From JBDHZU01 sp039812085 (GTDB taxonomy: Bacteria; Actinomycetota; Actinomycetes; S36-B12; UBA10799), in assembly GCA_039812085.1 (NCBI GenBank), contig JBDHZU010000124.1:1-5961 (forward strand): a DNA stretch of 5,961 nt, written 5' to 3'. Of the stretch, positions 1-5,961 are shown in pieces. The first letter of the stretch is position 1; the number at the start of each line of letters is the position of its first letter. The position numbers were made by a program, and so were the translations under genes. The notes beneath the pieces are model-generated. The model had not been told where the DNA came from, searched no databases, and was given only the letters and a program-made list of their open reading frames with translations.

Positions 1-2045
1 CGCTGTTAACCAAGGTGTGGTCGGCAGCGGCCCGACCGGATTTCGTGGCTGAGGTTCAAGCCATGCGTCGCCGGGTAGAGGAGAACATCGGCAAGAACGC
101 CGAACGTGAGCTCAAGCTTGGTCACGGGGGGCTTCGCGATGTCGAGTTCTCGGTGCAGTTGTTGCAGCTCGTCCATGGTCGAGCCGATGTCATGTTGCGC
201 AGCCCAAACACGATCGAGGCGCTACAGGCCATGTCGTTGTGGGGCTATGTCGGACGTGAAGATGCGGCCACGTTGGCGGCTGCGTACCGATTCCTTCGCT
301 CGGTTGAGCATCGTCTGCAGTTACGTCAGCTTCGTCGCACCCATGTCTTGCCGGATGATGACGAATCCTTGCGCTTCTTGGGTCGGGCAATGGGGTACCG
401 CCGCGAACCAGGTGCTGAGCTACTGGCTGAACTGCATAAGCATCGAGTTGCGGTTCGTCGGTTGCACGAGAAGTTGTTCTACCGACCGTTGCTTAACGCG
501 GTGGCGCGACTTGATCCTGGCGATGCTCGGCTCACCCGAGACGCAGCAAGTGAGCGTTTACAAGCTCTCGGCTATGCCGACCCAGACGGTGCCCTTCGAC
601 ATTTGGAGGCATTGACGAGTGGAGTCTCACGTCGAGCGGCGATCCAACGGACGCTGCTGCCGGTCTTGCTGGGTTGGTTCGCGGACGGCCCTAACCCGGA
701 CGCAGGTCTGCTGGCCTTCCGCAAAGTGTCTGACGCCTTGGGTTCGACCCATTGGTATCTCCGGCTGTTGCGCGATGAGTCCGAGACAGCGGAGCGGTTG
801 GCGCACATTTTGGCAAGCTCGCGTTACGCGACCGAACTATTGCTCAAGGCTCCCAATGGAGTCGCGGTGCTTGGTGACGAACAGGCGTTGACCGCTCGTT
901 CCGGGGTGGAAATCGAGCATGAGATTACGTCCATTTTGGACCGGACTGAGTCTGCGGATGCCGCGATGGAATTGATCATGGCGACTCGTCGTCGAGAACT
1001 CTTGCGGATCTGCGCATCGGACATCACCGGTCGAATGGATGTCCATGAAGTTGGCGCGGCAATCACCACGTTGACTGATGTCACCCTGCAATCGGTGTTG
1101 GAAATCGTTCGACGCGATGTGGCCTCCACGATGGGACTGGACGACCCCGACGATCTACCCACCGCGTTCTCCGTCATCGGCCTTGGTCGTTTGGGCGGCA
1201 GGGAAGCGGGTTACTCATCAGACGCAGACGTGATGTTTGTGCATGAACCAACCGAAGGCTCTGACGAACAAGAAGCGACTCGGGCGGCCACGGCCATTGC
1301 CAATGGGATGAAGGCTCGACTATCGCCTTCGGCAAATGATGTCGGACTAGAAATCGACTCTGATCTGCGACCGGAAGGTCGTTCCGGTCCACCAGTTCGG
1401 ACGCTGGCCTCTTACGCGAAGTACTACGAACGCTGGTCCTCACCGTGGGAAGCCCAAGCGATGCTGCGGGCCCGCCCAGTCGCTGGTGACGTGGACTTGT
1501 CGAACCGGTTCATGCAGCTCATCGATCCGCTTCGTTGGCCGGCTAGTGGCATCAGCGAGGCCGACCTACGAGAGATGCGACGACTCAAAGCGCGGATGGA
1601 GTCCGAGCGCCTCCCACGCGGTGTCGATCCAGCAATGCACGTGAAGCTTGGTCGCGGCGGATTGTCTGATGTCGAGTGGGTGGCGCAGCTTTTCAGCTTG
1701 CAGCACGCGCACCAGTACTCGCAGTTGCAGTCCACCAACACCCTCACGGTGTTAGATGCGGCCACCGATGCGGGTCTGTGTTCCGAAGAAGACTGTGTGT
1801 CTCTCAAGGACGCGTGGAGTATGGCCAGTCAAATTCGTAATGCAGTATTCCTCGTCTCCGGTCGAGCCAACGACCAACTGCCGACCGAACACACTGTGCT
1901 GGCAGGCGTTGCCTTTCTGATGGGATACAGCCCAACGGGTGGCGCGGCTTTGACCGATGACTACCTGCGTCTGACTCGCCATAGTCGTGCCGTCACCGAG
2001 CGCCTGTTCTATGGCTGGGAACCGGTCATCGAGTCACCGATCTGA
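1..2045 (+). CDS. glnE: Bifunctional glutamine synthetase adenylyltransferase / adenylyl-removing enzyme, 3' part (5' end outside window)
   Basis: GlnE attaches AMP to, and removes it from, the dodecameric glutamine synthetase in the cytoplasm, turning it down when nitrogen is plentiful. The frame is open to the left edge (first full codon at 3-5) and gives 680 residues before TGA at 2043-2045. Family members are roughly 950-1000 residues, so about 300 N-terminal residues, including the first nucleotidyltransferase motif of the adenylyl-removing half, lie upstream. Numbering from codon 3-5, residues 38-48 (KLGHGGLRDVE) belong to the helical domain closing the adenylyl-removing half. The adenylyltransferase half has its nucleotidyltransferase motif at 393-414, with metal-binding Asp407 and Asp409 in SSDAD, then DSDLRPEGR near 452-460 and ARPVAGD near 490. 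A second helical domain starts with KLGRGGLSDVEW at 548-559. The visible active-site residues look intact. The GTG at 15 is internal, not the start. The VanZ-like gene begins 21 bases downstream. Confidence 0.97.
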   Translation, partial: LLTKVWSAAARPDFVAEVQAMRRRVEENIGKNAERELKLGHGGLRDVEFSVQLLQLVHGRADVMLRSPNTIEALQAMSLWGYVGREDAATLAAAYRFLRSVEHRLQLRQLRRTHVLPDDDESLRFLGRAMGYRREPGAELLAELHKHRVAVRRLHEKLFYRPLLNAVARLDPGDARLTRDAASERLQALGYADPDGALRHLEALTSGVSRRAAIQRTLLPVLLGWFADGPNPDAGLLAFRKVSDALGSTHWYLRLLRDESETAERLAHILASSRYATELLLKAPNGVAVLGDEQALTARSGVEIEHEITSILDRTESADAAMELIMATRRRELLRICASDITGRMDVHEVGAAITTLTDVTLQSVLEIVRRDVASTMGLDDPDDLPTAFSVIGLGRLGGREAGYSSDADVMFVHEPTEGSDEQEATRAATAIANGMKARLSPSANDVGLEIDSDLRPEGRSGPPVRTLASYAKYYERWSSPWEAQAMLRARPVAGDVDLSNRFMQLIDPLRWPASGISEADLREMRRLKARMESERLPRGVDPAMHVKLGRGGLSDVEWVAQLFSLQHAHQYSQLQSTNTLTVLDAATDAGLCSEEDCVSLKDAWSMASQIRNAVFLVSGRANDQLPTEHTVLAGVAFLMGYSPTGGAALTDDYLRLTRHSRAVTERLFYGWEPVIESPI

Positions 2046-2066
2046 TCGGGCAGTAACGTCGGGGCA

Positions 2067-2606
2067 ATGAGCCCTGACCGCCTCGTGCAGCTTGCCGAGC
2101 AATTCGGCAACAGCATCGGCTGGCTGGTGGTGACGTACCGGACGGGTCTGGCGATCGGACTGATCGCGGCACTCGTACTGTGCTGGCCGTTGGCCAAACT
2201 CACCGGATCATCGGTGCTGGTGATGTTCGGAGTGCTGGCTTCATTGGCGGCGATTGGGGCGTTCACACTGACGCCGGGTACGCCTGGATTCGAGCAGGTG
2301 GGTTGCATCTACAACATCGCCCAACCCACCCGCAGCGACTTGGTTCGTCCGACGGACATCAGCCTCAACATTCTGTTGTTCATTCCGCTTGGGTTGTTCT
2401 TGTCGTGGCTACGCAAGCCAGCGGTGGTTGTGATCGGTATTGCGCTCGCTGCTTTACTGCCATTCGCCATCGAGTTTGCGCAGTTGCGGTTTATCCCTAA
2501 CCGGTCGTGTTCGTTCTACGACGTGGCAACCAACCTGTCGGGGTTGGTGATCGGTGTCGTGCTGGGCCTGTTGGTGCGTGCCGTGGTCTCGATGTTGCGC
2601 CGATAG
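2067..2606 (+). CDS. VanZ-like family integral membrane protein
   Basis: This 179-residue hydrophobic protein matches the VanZ-like family, named after the teicoplanin-resistance accessory protein VanZ; most chromosomal members have no known function. I read five likely membrane segments, at about residues 26-43, 47-68, 98-115, 118-138 and 155-175. The family pattern is clear: NILLFIPLGLFL at 101-112, then Glu136 and Gln139 (IEFAQ), Arg146, and Asp152, Asn156 and Gly159 (YDVATNLSG). The periplasmic or cytoplasmic side cannot be settled by eye. ATG at 2067 is the first possible start, because the glnE stop at 2043-2045 is in the same frame and no ATG, GTG or TTG codon lies between. The only G-rich stretch, GGGG at 2061-2064, is too close to the ATG to be a good ribosome binding site. 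No vanA/vanH/vanX-type genes are nearby, so a role in glycopeptide resistance is not supported. The family call is fairly sure; the function is unknown. Confidence 0.87.
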   Translation: MSPDRLVQLAEQFGNSIGWLVVTYRTGLAIGLIAALVLCWPLAKLTGSSVLVMFGVLASLAAIGAFTLTPGTPGFEQVGCIYNIAQPTRSDLVRPTDISLNILLFIPLGLFLSWLRKPAVVVIGIALAALLPFAIEFAQLRFIPNRSCSFYDVATNLSGLVIGVVLGLLVRAVVSMLRR

Positions 2607-2615
2607 GCTCATCGG

Positions 2616-2969
2616 ATGGCAGTGGAACTTCTGGACAGCGAGTTTGCTGAACTCGTTGAGCAGGCATTGGACTCGCTGCCGCCTGATCTTGCCAGCGCCA
2701 TCGACAACGTGGGCATTGTGGTCAGCGCTGAATCACCGCGCGGTCAACCGGAGCTTCTCGGGTTGTACGAGGGAATCCCGTTGCCGAAGCGCGGCAACAA
2801 CTATGTCGGTGCCATGCCTGACCGAATCTCGATCTTCCGTGGCCCCTTGTTGCGGATGTGTCACTCGCGGGATGAAGTTGTCGAACAAGTACGCATCACC
2901 GTGATCCACGAACTTGGCCACTACTTCGGTTTCGACGACGATCAGCTACACGATCGTGGGTATGGGTGA
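2616..2969 (+). CDS. Minimal zincin-like metallopeptidase family protein (PF06262 type)
   Basis: This 117-residue cytoplasmic protein has a zinc-peptidase motif near its C-terminus: VIHELGHYFGFDDD at 96-109. His98 and His102 would bind zinc and Glu99 would be the catalytic base. The following Gly105 and Asp108 complete HExxHxxGxxD, with Asp108 a possible third ligand (inference). The ending LHDRGYG and the overall length of about 110-140 residues fit the small actinobacterial zincin family (formerly DUF1025, PF06262), for which I know of no established substrate. No signal peptide or membrane segment is visible. ATG at 2616 lies 9 bases after the vanZ-like stop; AGG at 2605-2607, overlapping that stop, is a weak but well-placed ribosome binding site. 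The stop TGA shares its last base with the ABC-F start, which suggests translational coupling. Peptidase activity is inferred from the motif alone. Confidence 0.9.
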   Translation: MAVELLDSEFAELVEQALDSLPPDLASAIDNVGIVVSAESPRGQPELLGLYEGIPLPKRGNNYVGAMPDRISIFRGPLLRMCHSRDEVVEQVRITVIHELGHYFGFDDDQLHDRGYG

Positions 2970-2971
2970 TG
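2967..2971 (+). promoter_or_regulatory. TGATG stop-start overlap joining the zincin and ABC-F genes
   Basis: The zincin stop TGA (2967-2969) and the ABC-F ATG (2969-2971) share one A. Such overlaps often let a terminating ribosome restart on the next gene. The only upstream purine patch is GGG at 2958-2960, so restart may matter more than fresh ribosome binding. A GTG at 2966 is in frame with the ABC-F gene and is an alternative start one codon earlier. The overlap is seen directly; coupling is inferred. Confidence 0.7.
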
Positions 2972-4780
2972 GCTGCTCCGGTCAATGTCATCAGCGTCGA
3001 ATCCGTCGACAAATCCTTCGGCGATAAAGCCCTGCTCGATCACGTCAGCCTGGGAGTCGCGGTCGGGCAACGGATCGGGGTGGTGGGACGCAACGGCGGC
3101 GGCAAATCCACCCTGCTGAAGGTGCTCGGTGCCCAACTCGAACCGGATGCCGGACGAGTCACCACAGGTCGAGATGTTTCCGTCGGACTGCTTCATCAGG
3201 CGGCACCCGCCAGTGAGTTGAGTATCGGTGAGTACCTATTTGCCGATGCGGCTGATCACGAGTGGTCCTCAGATGCAGCCACCCGCAATGTGCTCACCGG
3301 TCTACTTGGTGGCTGGGAACCAGAAGTACTCGCTCGCCAGCTCGACACCCTGTCTGGTGGGCAACGTCGTCGAGTGGAGTTGGCCGCACTGCTCACCAGT
3401 TCGGCAGACGTGCTTCTGCTGGATGAGCCGACCAACCACCTCGATGTTGAGGCCGTCAACTGGTTGGCCGACTATCTCAATGCGGATCGACGGCGAGCTG
3501 TTGTCGTCGTCACCCACGACCGGTGGTTCTTGGATGCGGTGACTGATCGCACCTGGGAAGTCGTCAACGGCAAGGTGGAGGAATACGACGGTGGATATTC
3601 CGCCTTTGTGCTGGCCAAGGCTGAACGTCAGCGCCAAGCTGATGCAGCAGCCGCCCGCCAGGCGAACTTACTGCGCAAGGAGTTGGCGTGGCTGCGACGT
3701 GGAGCACCTGCCCGTACCTCCAAACCTAAGTTTCGAATCGAAGCGGCCAACGCGCTGATTGATAAGGAGCCGCCACCACGTGATTCTTCACGCCTGCAAT
3801 CCTTCGCCACTGCACGGTTGGGCAAGACCGTCATCGAAGCCACGGACCTGCGTCTAGAGCGAGACGGAAACGTTGTCATCGATGACCTCACCTGGAACAT
3901 CGGTCCGGGAGACCGAGTGGGCCTGCTCGGCGCAAACGGAGTTGGCAAGTCAACATTGGTGGCTGGATTGCTTGGCCAGTTAGAGCCCGCCGCAGGTCGG
4001 GTCAAACGCGGCAAGACAGTGGCGTCGGCGCTGCTCTCTCAGCATTTGTCAGAGATAGATCCAGATGATCGAGTGCTGGAATCTGTTCAAGCGGTTGCCG
4101 GGCAATTGGAATTAGCGGATGGTCGCAGCTTGTCTGCCAGCCAGCTATGTGAACGGCTGGGTTTCGGTCCTGATGCGCAGTGGACATACGTCGGACGACT
4201 CTCTGGTGGGGAACGCCGCCGATTGCAGTTGACCCGGTTATTGATGGGTGGACCCAACGTGCTCGTTCTCGACGAGCCCACCAACGACTTTGACGTGGAG
4301 ACGTTGACTGCGATGGAGGATCTACTCGACGGATTCCCCGGCACCCTCATCGTGATCAGTCACGACCGTTACTTCTTGGAACGAGTCTGCGACGACTTCT
4401 GGATGGTCGATCGACGCCACCATGTGGTGAATCTGCCTGGTGGAGTCGAGCAGTACGTGACGGATACAAACAATGCCTCGCTCATTCCTCACTCGACTTC
4501 TGCACAGTCCAGTGCTCGTCAACACGAGCCTGCTCCAGCCCCTTCTCAACAGGCATTGACCTCAGCCCAAGAGCGTCAATTGCGTAAAGAAGCGGCCCGG
4601 TTGGAGTCCCAAATCGAGCGTTGGGAATCGCAACAAACGGCATTGCATGATCAGATTGCCGCTGACCCGACCAATCACGAATTAGTGGCCGAAGTGAACG
4701 CTTCGTTAGTTGATCTCGATCGGCAGATATCCGAAGCTGAAGACCGTTGGGCACAAGTGGTCGAAGCCCTCGATGGCTGA
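2969..4780 (+). CDS. ABC-F family ATP-binding protein, Uup/EttA-like, with C-terminal coiled coil
   Basis: ABC-F proteins are soluble twin-ATPase factors that bind the ribosomal E site and act on stalled or initiating ribosomes; some branches protect ribosomes from antibiotics. From ATG 2969 the product has 603 residues and no membrane segment. Domain 1: Walker A GRNGGGKST 40-48, signature LSGGQ 128-132, Walker B LLLDEPTN ending near 156 with catalytic Glu153, switch His183. A charged linker of about 75 residues (near 210-285, with RKELAWLRRG) sits where ABC-F proteins contact the P-site tRNA. Domain 2: Walker A GANGVGKST 321-329, LSGGE 411-415, Glu436 in VLVLDEPTN, His465. A Ser/Ala/Pro/Gln-rich hinge (about 500-530) leads to a charged coiled coil at 533-602, as in Uup. 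All ATPase motifs are intact. The linker is not unusually long, which favours a housekeeping role over resistance, but the subfamily needs a phylogeny. Start: ATG 2969 preferred over GTG 2966. Confidence 0.95.
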   Translation: MAAPVNVISVESVDKSFGDKALLDHVSLGVAVGQRIGVVGRNGGGKSTLLKVLGAQLEPDAGRVTTGRDVSVGLLHQAAPASELSIGEYLFADAADHEWSSDAATRNVLTGLLGGWEPEVLARQLDTLSGGQRRRVELAALLTSSADVLLLDEPTNHLDVEAVNWLADYLNADRRRAVVVVTHDRWFLDAVTDRTWEVVNGKVEEYDGGYSAFVLAKAERQRQADAAAARQANLLRKELAWLRRGAPARTSKPKFRIEAANALIDKEPPPRDSSRLQSFATARLGKTVIEATDLRLERDGNVVIDDLTWNIGPGDRVGLLGANGVGKSTLVAGLLGQLEPAAGRVKRGKTVASALLSQHLSEIDPDDRVLESVQAVAGQLELADGRSLSASQLCERLGFGPDAQWTYVGRLSGGERRRLQLTRLLMGGPNVLVLDEPTNDFDVETLTAMEDLLDGFPGTLIVISHDRYFLERVCDDFWMVDRRHHVVNLPGGVEQYVTDTNNASLIPHSTSAQSSARQHEPAPAPSQQALTSAQERQLRKEAARLESQIERWESQQTALHDQIAADPTNHELVAEVNASLVDLDRQISEAEDRWAQVVEALDG

Positions 4781-4819
4781 CAAGCAATCCCCACATAACT
4801 GCCACTAGCGTTGCGCGAC
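4781..4819 (+). other. Short spacer between the ABC-F gene and kup
   Basis: This 39-base gap is the longest in the window. I see no GC-rich hairpin followed by a T run, so no intrinsic terminator, and no purine-rich ribosome binding site ahead of the GTG at 4820. A CTGACA at 4777-4782 resembles a -35 box, but no good -10 box follows at 16-18 bases. Transcription may therefore run on from the ABC-F gene into kup, although a promoter outside the sigma-70 consensus cannot be excluded by eye. Confidence 0.5.
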
Positions 4820-5961
4820 GTGAGCACTACCGATGTGGCGCCGGCTCCTGCCCCGCGCATACGTCACCCTAGAAAAGGTGGCTTGCTGGCCCTGGGCGTC
4901 GGCGCGATCGGTGTTGTGTTTGGTGACATCGGAACGAGTCCGCTGTATGCGTTCCAAGAAATCTTCGAAGGTGCTCACCACATTCCTCCCGTGGAATCGC
5001 GAGTCCTTGGCGCTGCCTCGATGGTGTTCTGGACGCTCACTCTGATCGTGAGTGTCAAGTACGTCGCCATCGTGATGCGGGCGGACAACAACGGTGAGGG
5101 CGGCATCGTGTCGCTGGCTACCTTGGCCCAAAAAGGTACCTCCTGGAAGGGTGCTCGCCGTTGGCTAATGGCACTCGGCATTCTGGGTGCCGCTCTGTTC
5201 TACGGCGATGGAATGGTCACCCCGGCGGTATCTGTCATGTCGGCGGTGGAAGGTCTCGGGGTCGCGAAACCAAGCCTGGCGGATTACGTCATGCCGATCA
5301 CTTTGGTTGTCCTGATCTGTCTGTTTCTGGTGCAGAAGCATGGAACCGCCAAAGTGGGTGCGGCATTCGGTCCGATCATGGTCATGTGGTTCGTGATCAT
5401 TGGTGGACTTGGTTTGGCGAACATTCTGCCTACACCGCGAGTACTCGCTGCCATCAATCCGATGTACGCCACCCAGTTCTTTGCTGGGGAACCCATGACG
5501 GCATTTCTTGCCTTGGGGTCGATTGTCCTCTGTGTGACTGGCGCCGAGGCGTTGTACGCCGACATGGGTCACTTCGGTAAGAAGCCGATCCGAGTGTCCT
5601 GGTTCGCTATCGCGGTACCTGCGCTCTACCTGAACTACTTCGGTCAAGCGGCTGAGGTGCTGCGTGACCCTAAGAGCGCAGACAATCCCTTCTACAACAT
5701 GGTTCCGGATGCATTGCAATTCCCGATGGTGATCCTGGCGACGATGGCCACGGTGATCGCATCTCAGGCTGTCATCACGGGTGCGTTCTCGATGACCAAG
5801 CAAGCAATCGCACTGGACTACTTACCGCGTTTGCAGATCAAGCACACCTCAGACCAGGAAAAGGGCCAGGTTTACGTACCGGCCGTCAACTGGTTCCTGA
5901 TGGTGGCGGTGATTGTGCTGGTGGTGGGCTTCCGGGATTCATCGAATTTGGCATCGGCTTA
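4820..5961 (+). CDS. kup: Kup family low-affinity potassium uptake transporter, 5' part (3' end outside window)
   Basis: Kup (TrkD) is an inner-membrane K+ transporter, thought to be a K+/H+ symporter of the APC superfamily. The window gives 380 residues of a family usually about 620-670 long, then a partial codon TA at the right edge, probably Tyr, as expected after SSNLASA. Diagnostic blocks are intact: GVVFGDIGTSPLYAF at 31-45 (Asp36 is the conserved membrane acidic residue), RADNNGEGG 87-95, ALFYGDGMVTPA 125-136, TGAEALYADMGHFG 240-253 and LNYFGQ 271-276. Hydrophobic segments lie near 22-45, 63-85, 115-140, 155-172, 182-203, 226-246, 258-275, 302-326 and 354-371. GTG at 4820 is the likely start: an in-frame TAA lies at 4796-4798, and it leaves a Pro/Ala/Arg-rich cytoplasmic tail of about 20 residues before the first membrane helix. 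TTG 4811 and GTG 4835 are alternatives. No clear ribosome binding site precedes any of them. The family call is very sure; the exact start is less so. Confidence 0.96.
   Translation, partial: MSTTDVAPAPAPRIRHPRKGGLLALGVGAIGVVFGDIGTSPLYAFQEIFEGAHHIPPVESRVLGAASMVFWTLTLIVSVKYVAIVMRADNNGEGGIVSLATLAQKGTSWKGARRWLMALGILGAALFYGDGMVTPAVSVMSAVEGLGVAKPSLADYVMPITLVVLICLFLVQKHGTAKVGAAFGPIMVMWFVIIGGLGLANILPTPRVLAAINPMYATQFFAGEPMTAFLALGSIVLCVTGAEALYADMGHFGKKPIRVSWFAIAVPALYLNYFGQAAEVLRDPKSADNPFYNMVPDALQFPMVILATMATVIASQAVITGAFSMTKQAIALDYLPRLQIKHTSDQEKGQVYVPAVNWFLMVAVIVLVVGFRDSSNLASA

Noticed and set aside
106..615. A 169-codon + strand open frame in another reading frame inside glnE
   Set aside because: It overlaps clearly conserved GlnE sequence, and its Ser/Cys/Arg-rich translation matches no fold I recognise.
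2046..2066. Terminator after glnE
   Set aside because: The 21-base gap has no inverted repeat followed by a T run, so read-through into the next gene is more likely.
2067..2606. Glycopeptide resistance gene vanZ proper
   Set aside because: The protein is only family-level VanZ-like and none of the vanR/S/H/A/X/Y genes is present around it.
4777..4808. Possible sigma-70 promoter with CTGACA as -35 box ahead of kup
   Set aside because: The -10 candidates (CATAAC at 4794, TAACTG at 4796) give spacers of only 11-13 bases, and the one farther away (CACTAG at 4803) matches TATAAT poorly.
5165..5803. A 212-codon open frame on the - strand opposite kup
   Set aside because: It lies wholly antisense to strongly conserved Kup blocks, and its translation is rich in His, Arg and Asp with no recognisable domain, as expected for a shadow of a real gene.
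1..5961. Undescribed defence, mobile or RNA-based system
   Set aside because: Nearly all bases are taken up by five recognisable gene families on one strand. I saw no long direct or inverted repeats, no transposase or recombinase, no tRNA-like fold and no local change in base composition.

Overview
The window holds five genes, all on the + strand and tightly packed: the 3' part of glnE, a small VanZ-like membrane protein, a minimal zincin metallopeptidase, an ABC-F ATPase of the Uup/EttA kind, and the 5' part of the potassium transporter gene kup. The gaps between them are 21, 9, -1 and 39 bases. glnE runs off the left edge and kup off the right edge, so neither is complete. No RNA gene, mobile element, CRISPR array or convincing terminator is visible, and no stretch of 300 bases lacks a gene.

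The sequence suggests a chromosomal core region of an actinobacterium. GlnE has the form usual in Actinomycetia (for example LRPEGRSGP, ARPVAGD and the ERLPRG...KLGRGGLSDVEW block). The small HExxHxxGxxD metallopeptidase is also common in that phylum. Two 60-base lines counted by hand gave 58-60 % G+C, moderate for an actinobacterium, so a lineage less GC-rich than Streptomyces is possible. I cannot name a genus.

Layout: 1-2045, glnE (control of glutamine synthetase by adenylylation); 2067-2606, VanZ-like protein; 2616-2969, zincin; 2969-4780, ABC-F protein, whose ATG shares one base with the zincin stop; 4781-4819, short spacer; 4820-5961, kup. The spacing from glnE to the ABC-F gene fits one transcription unit, and kup may be its last member or may start its own. 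The products act in nitrogen control, translation and potassium uptake, and no single pathway joins them. They look like co-transcribed housekeeping genes.

I looked on both strands for an undescribed system and did not find one. The points worth a second look are modest: the one-base overlap between the zincin and ABC-F genes, weak ribosome binding sites at all four visible starts, a VanZ-like protein with no resistance genes nearby, and the internal duplication in GlnE.
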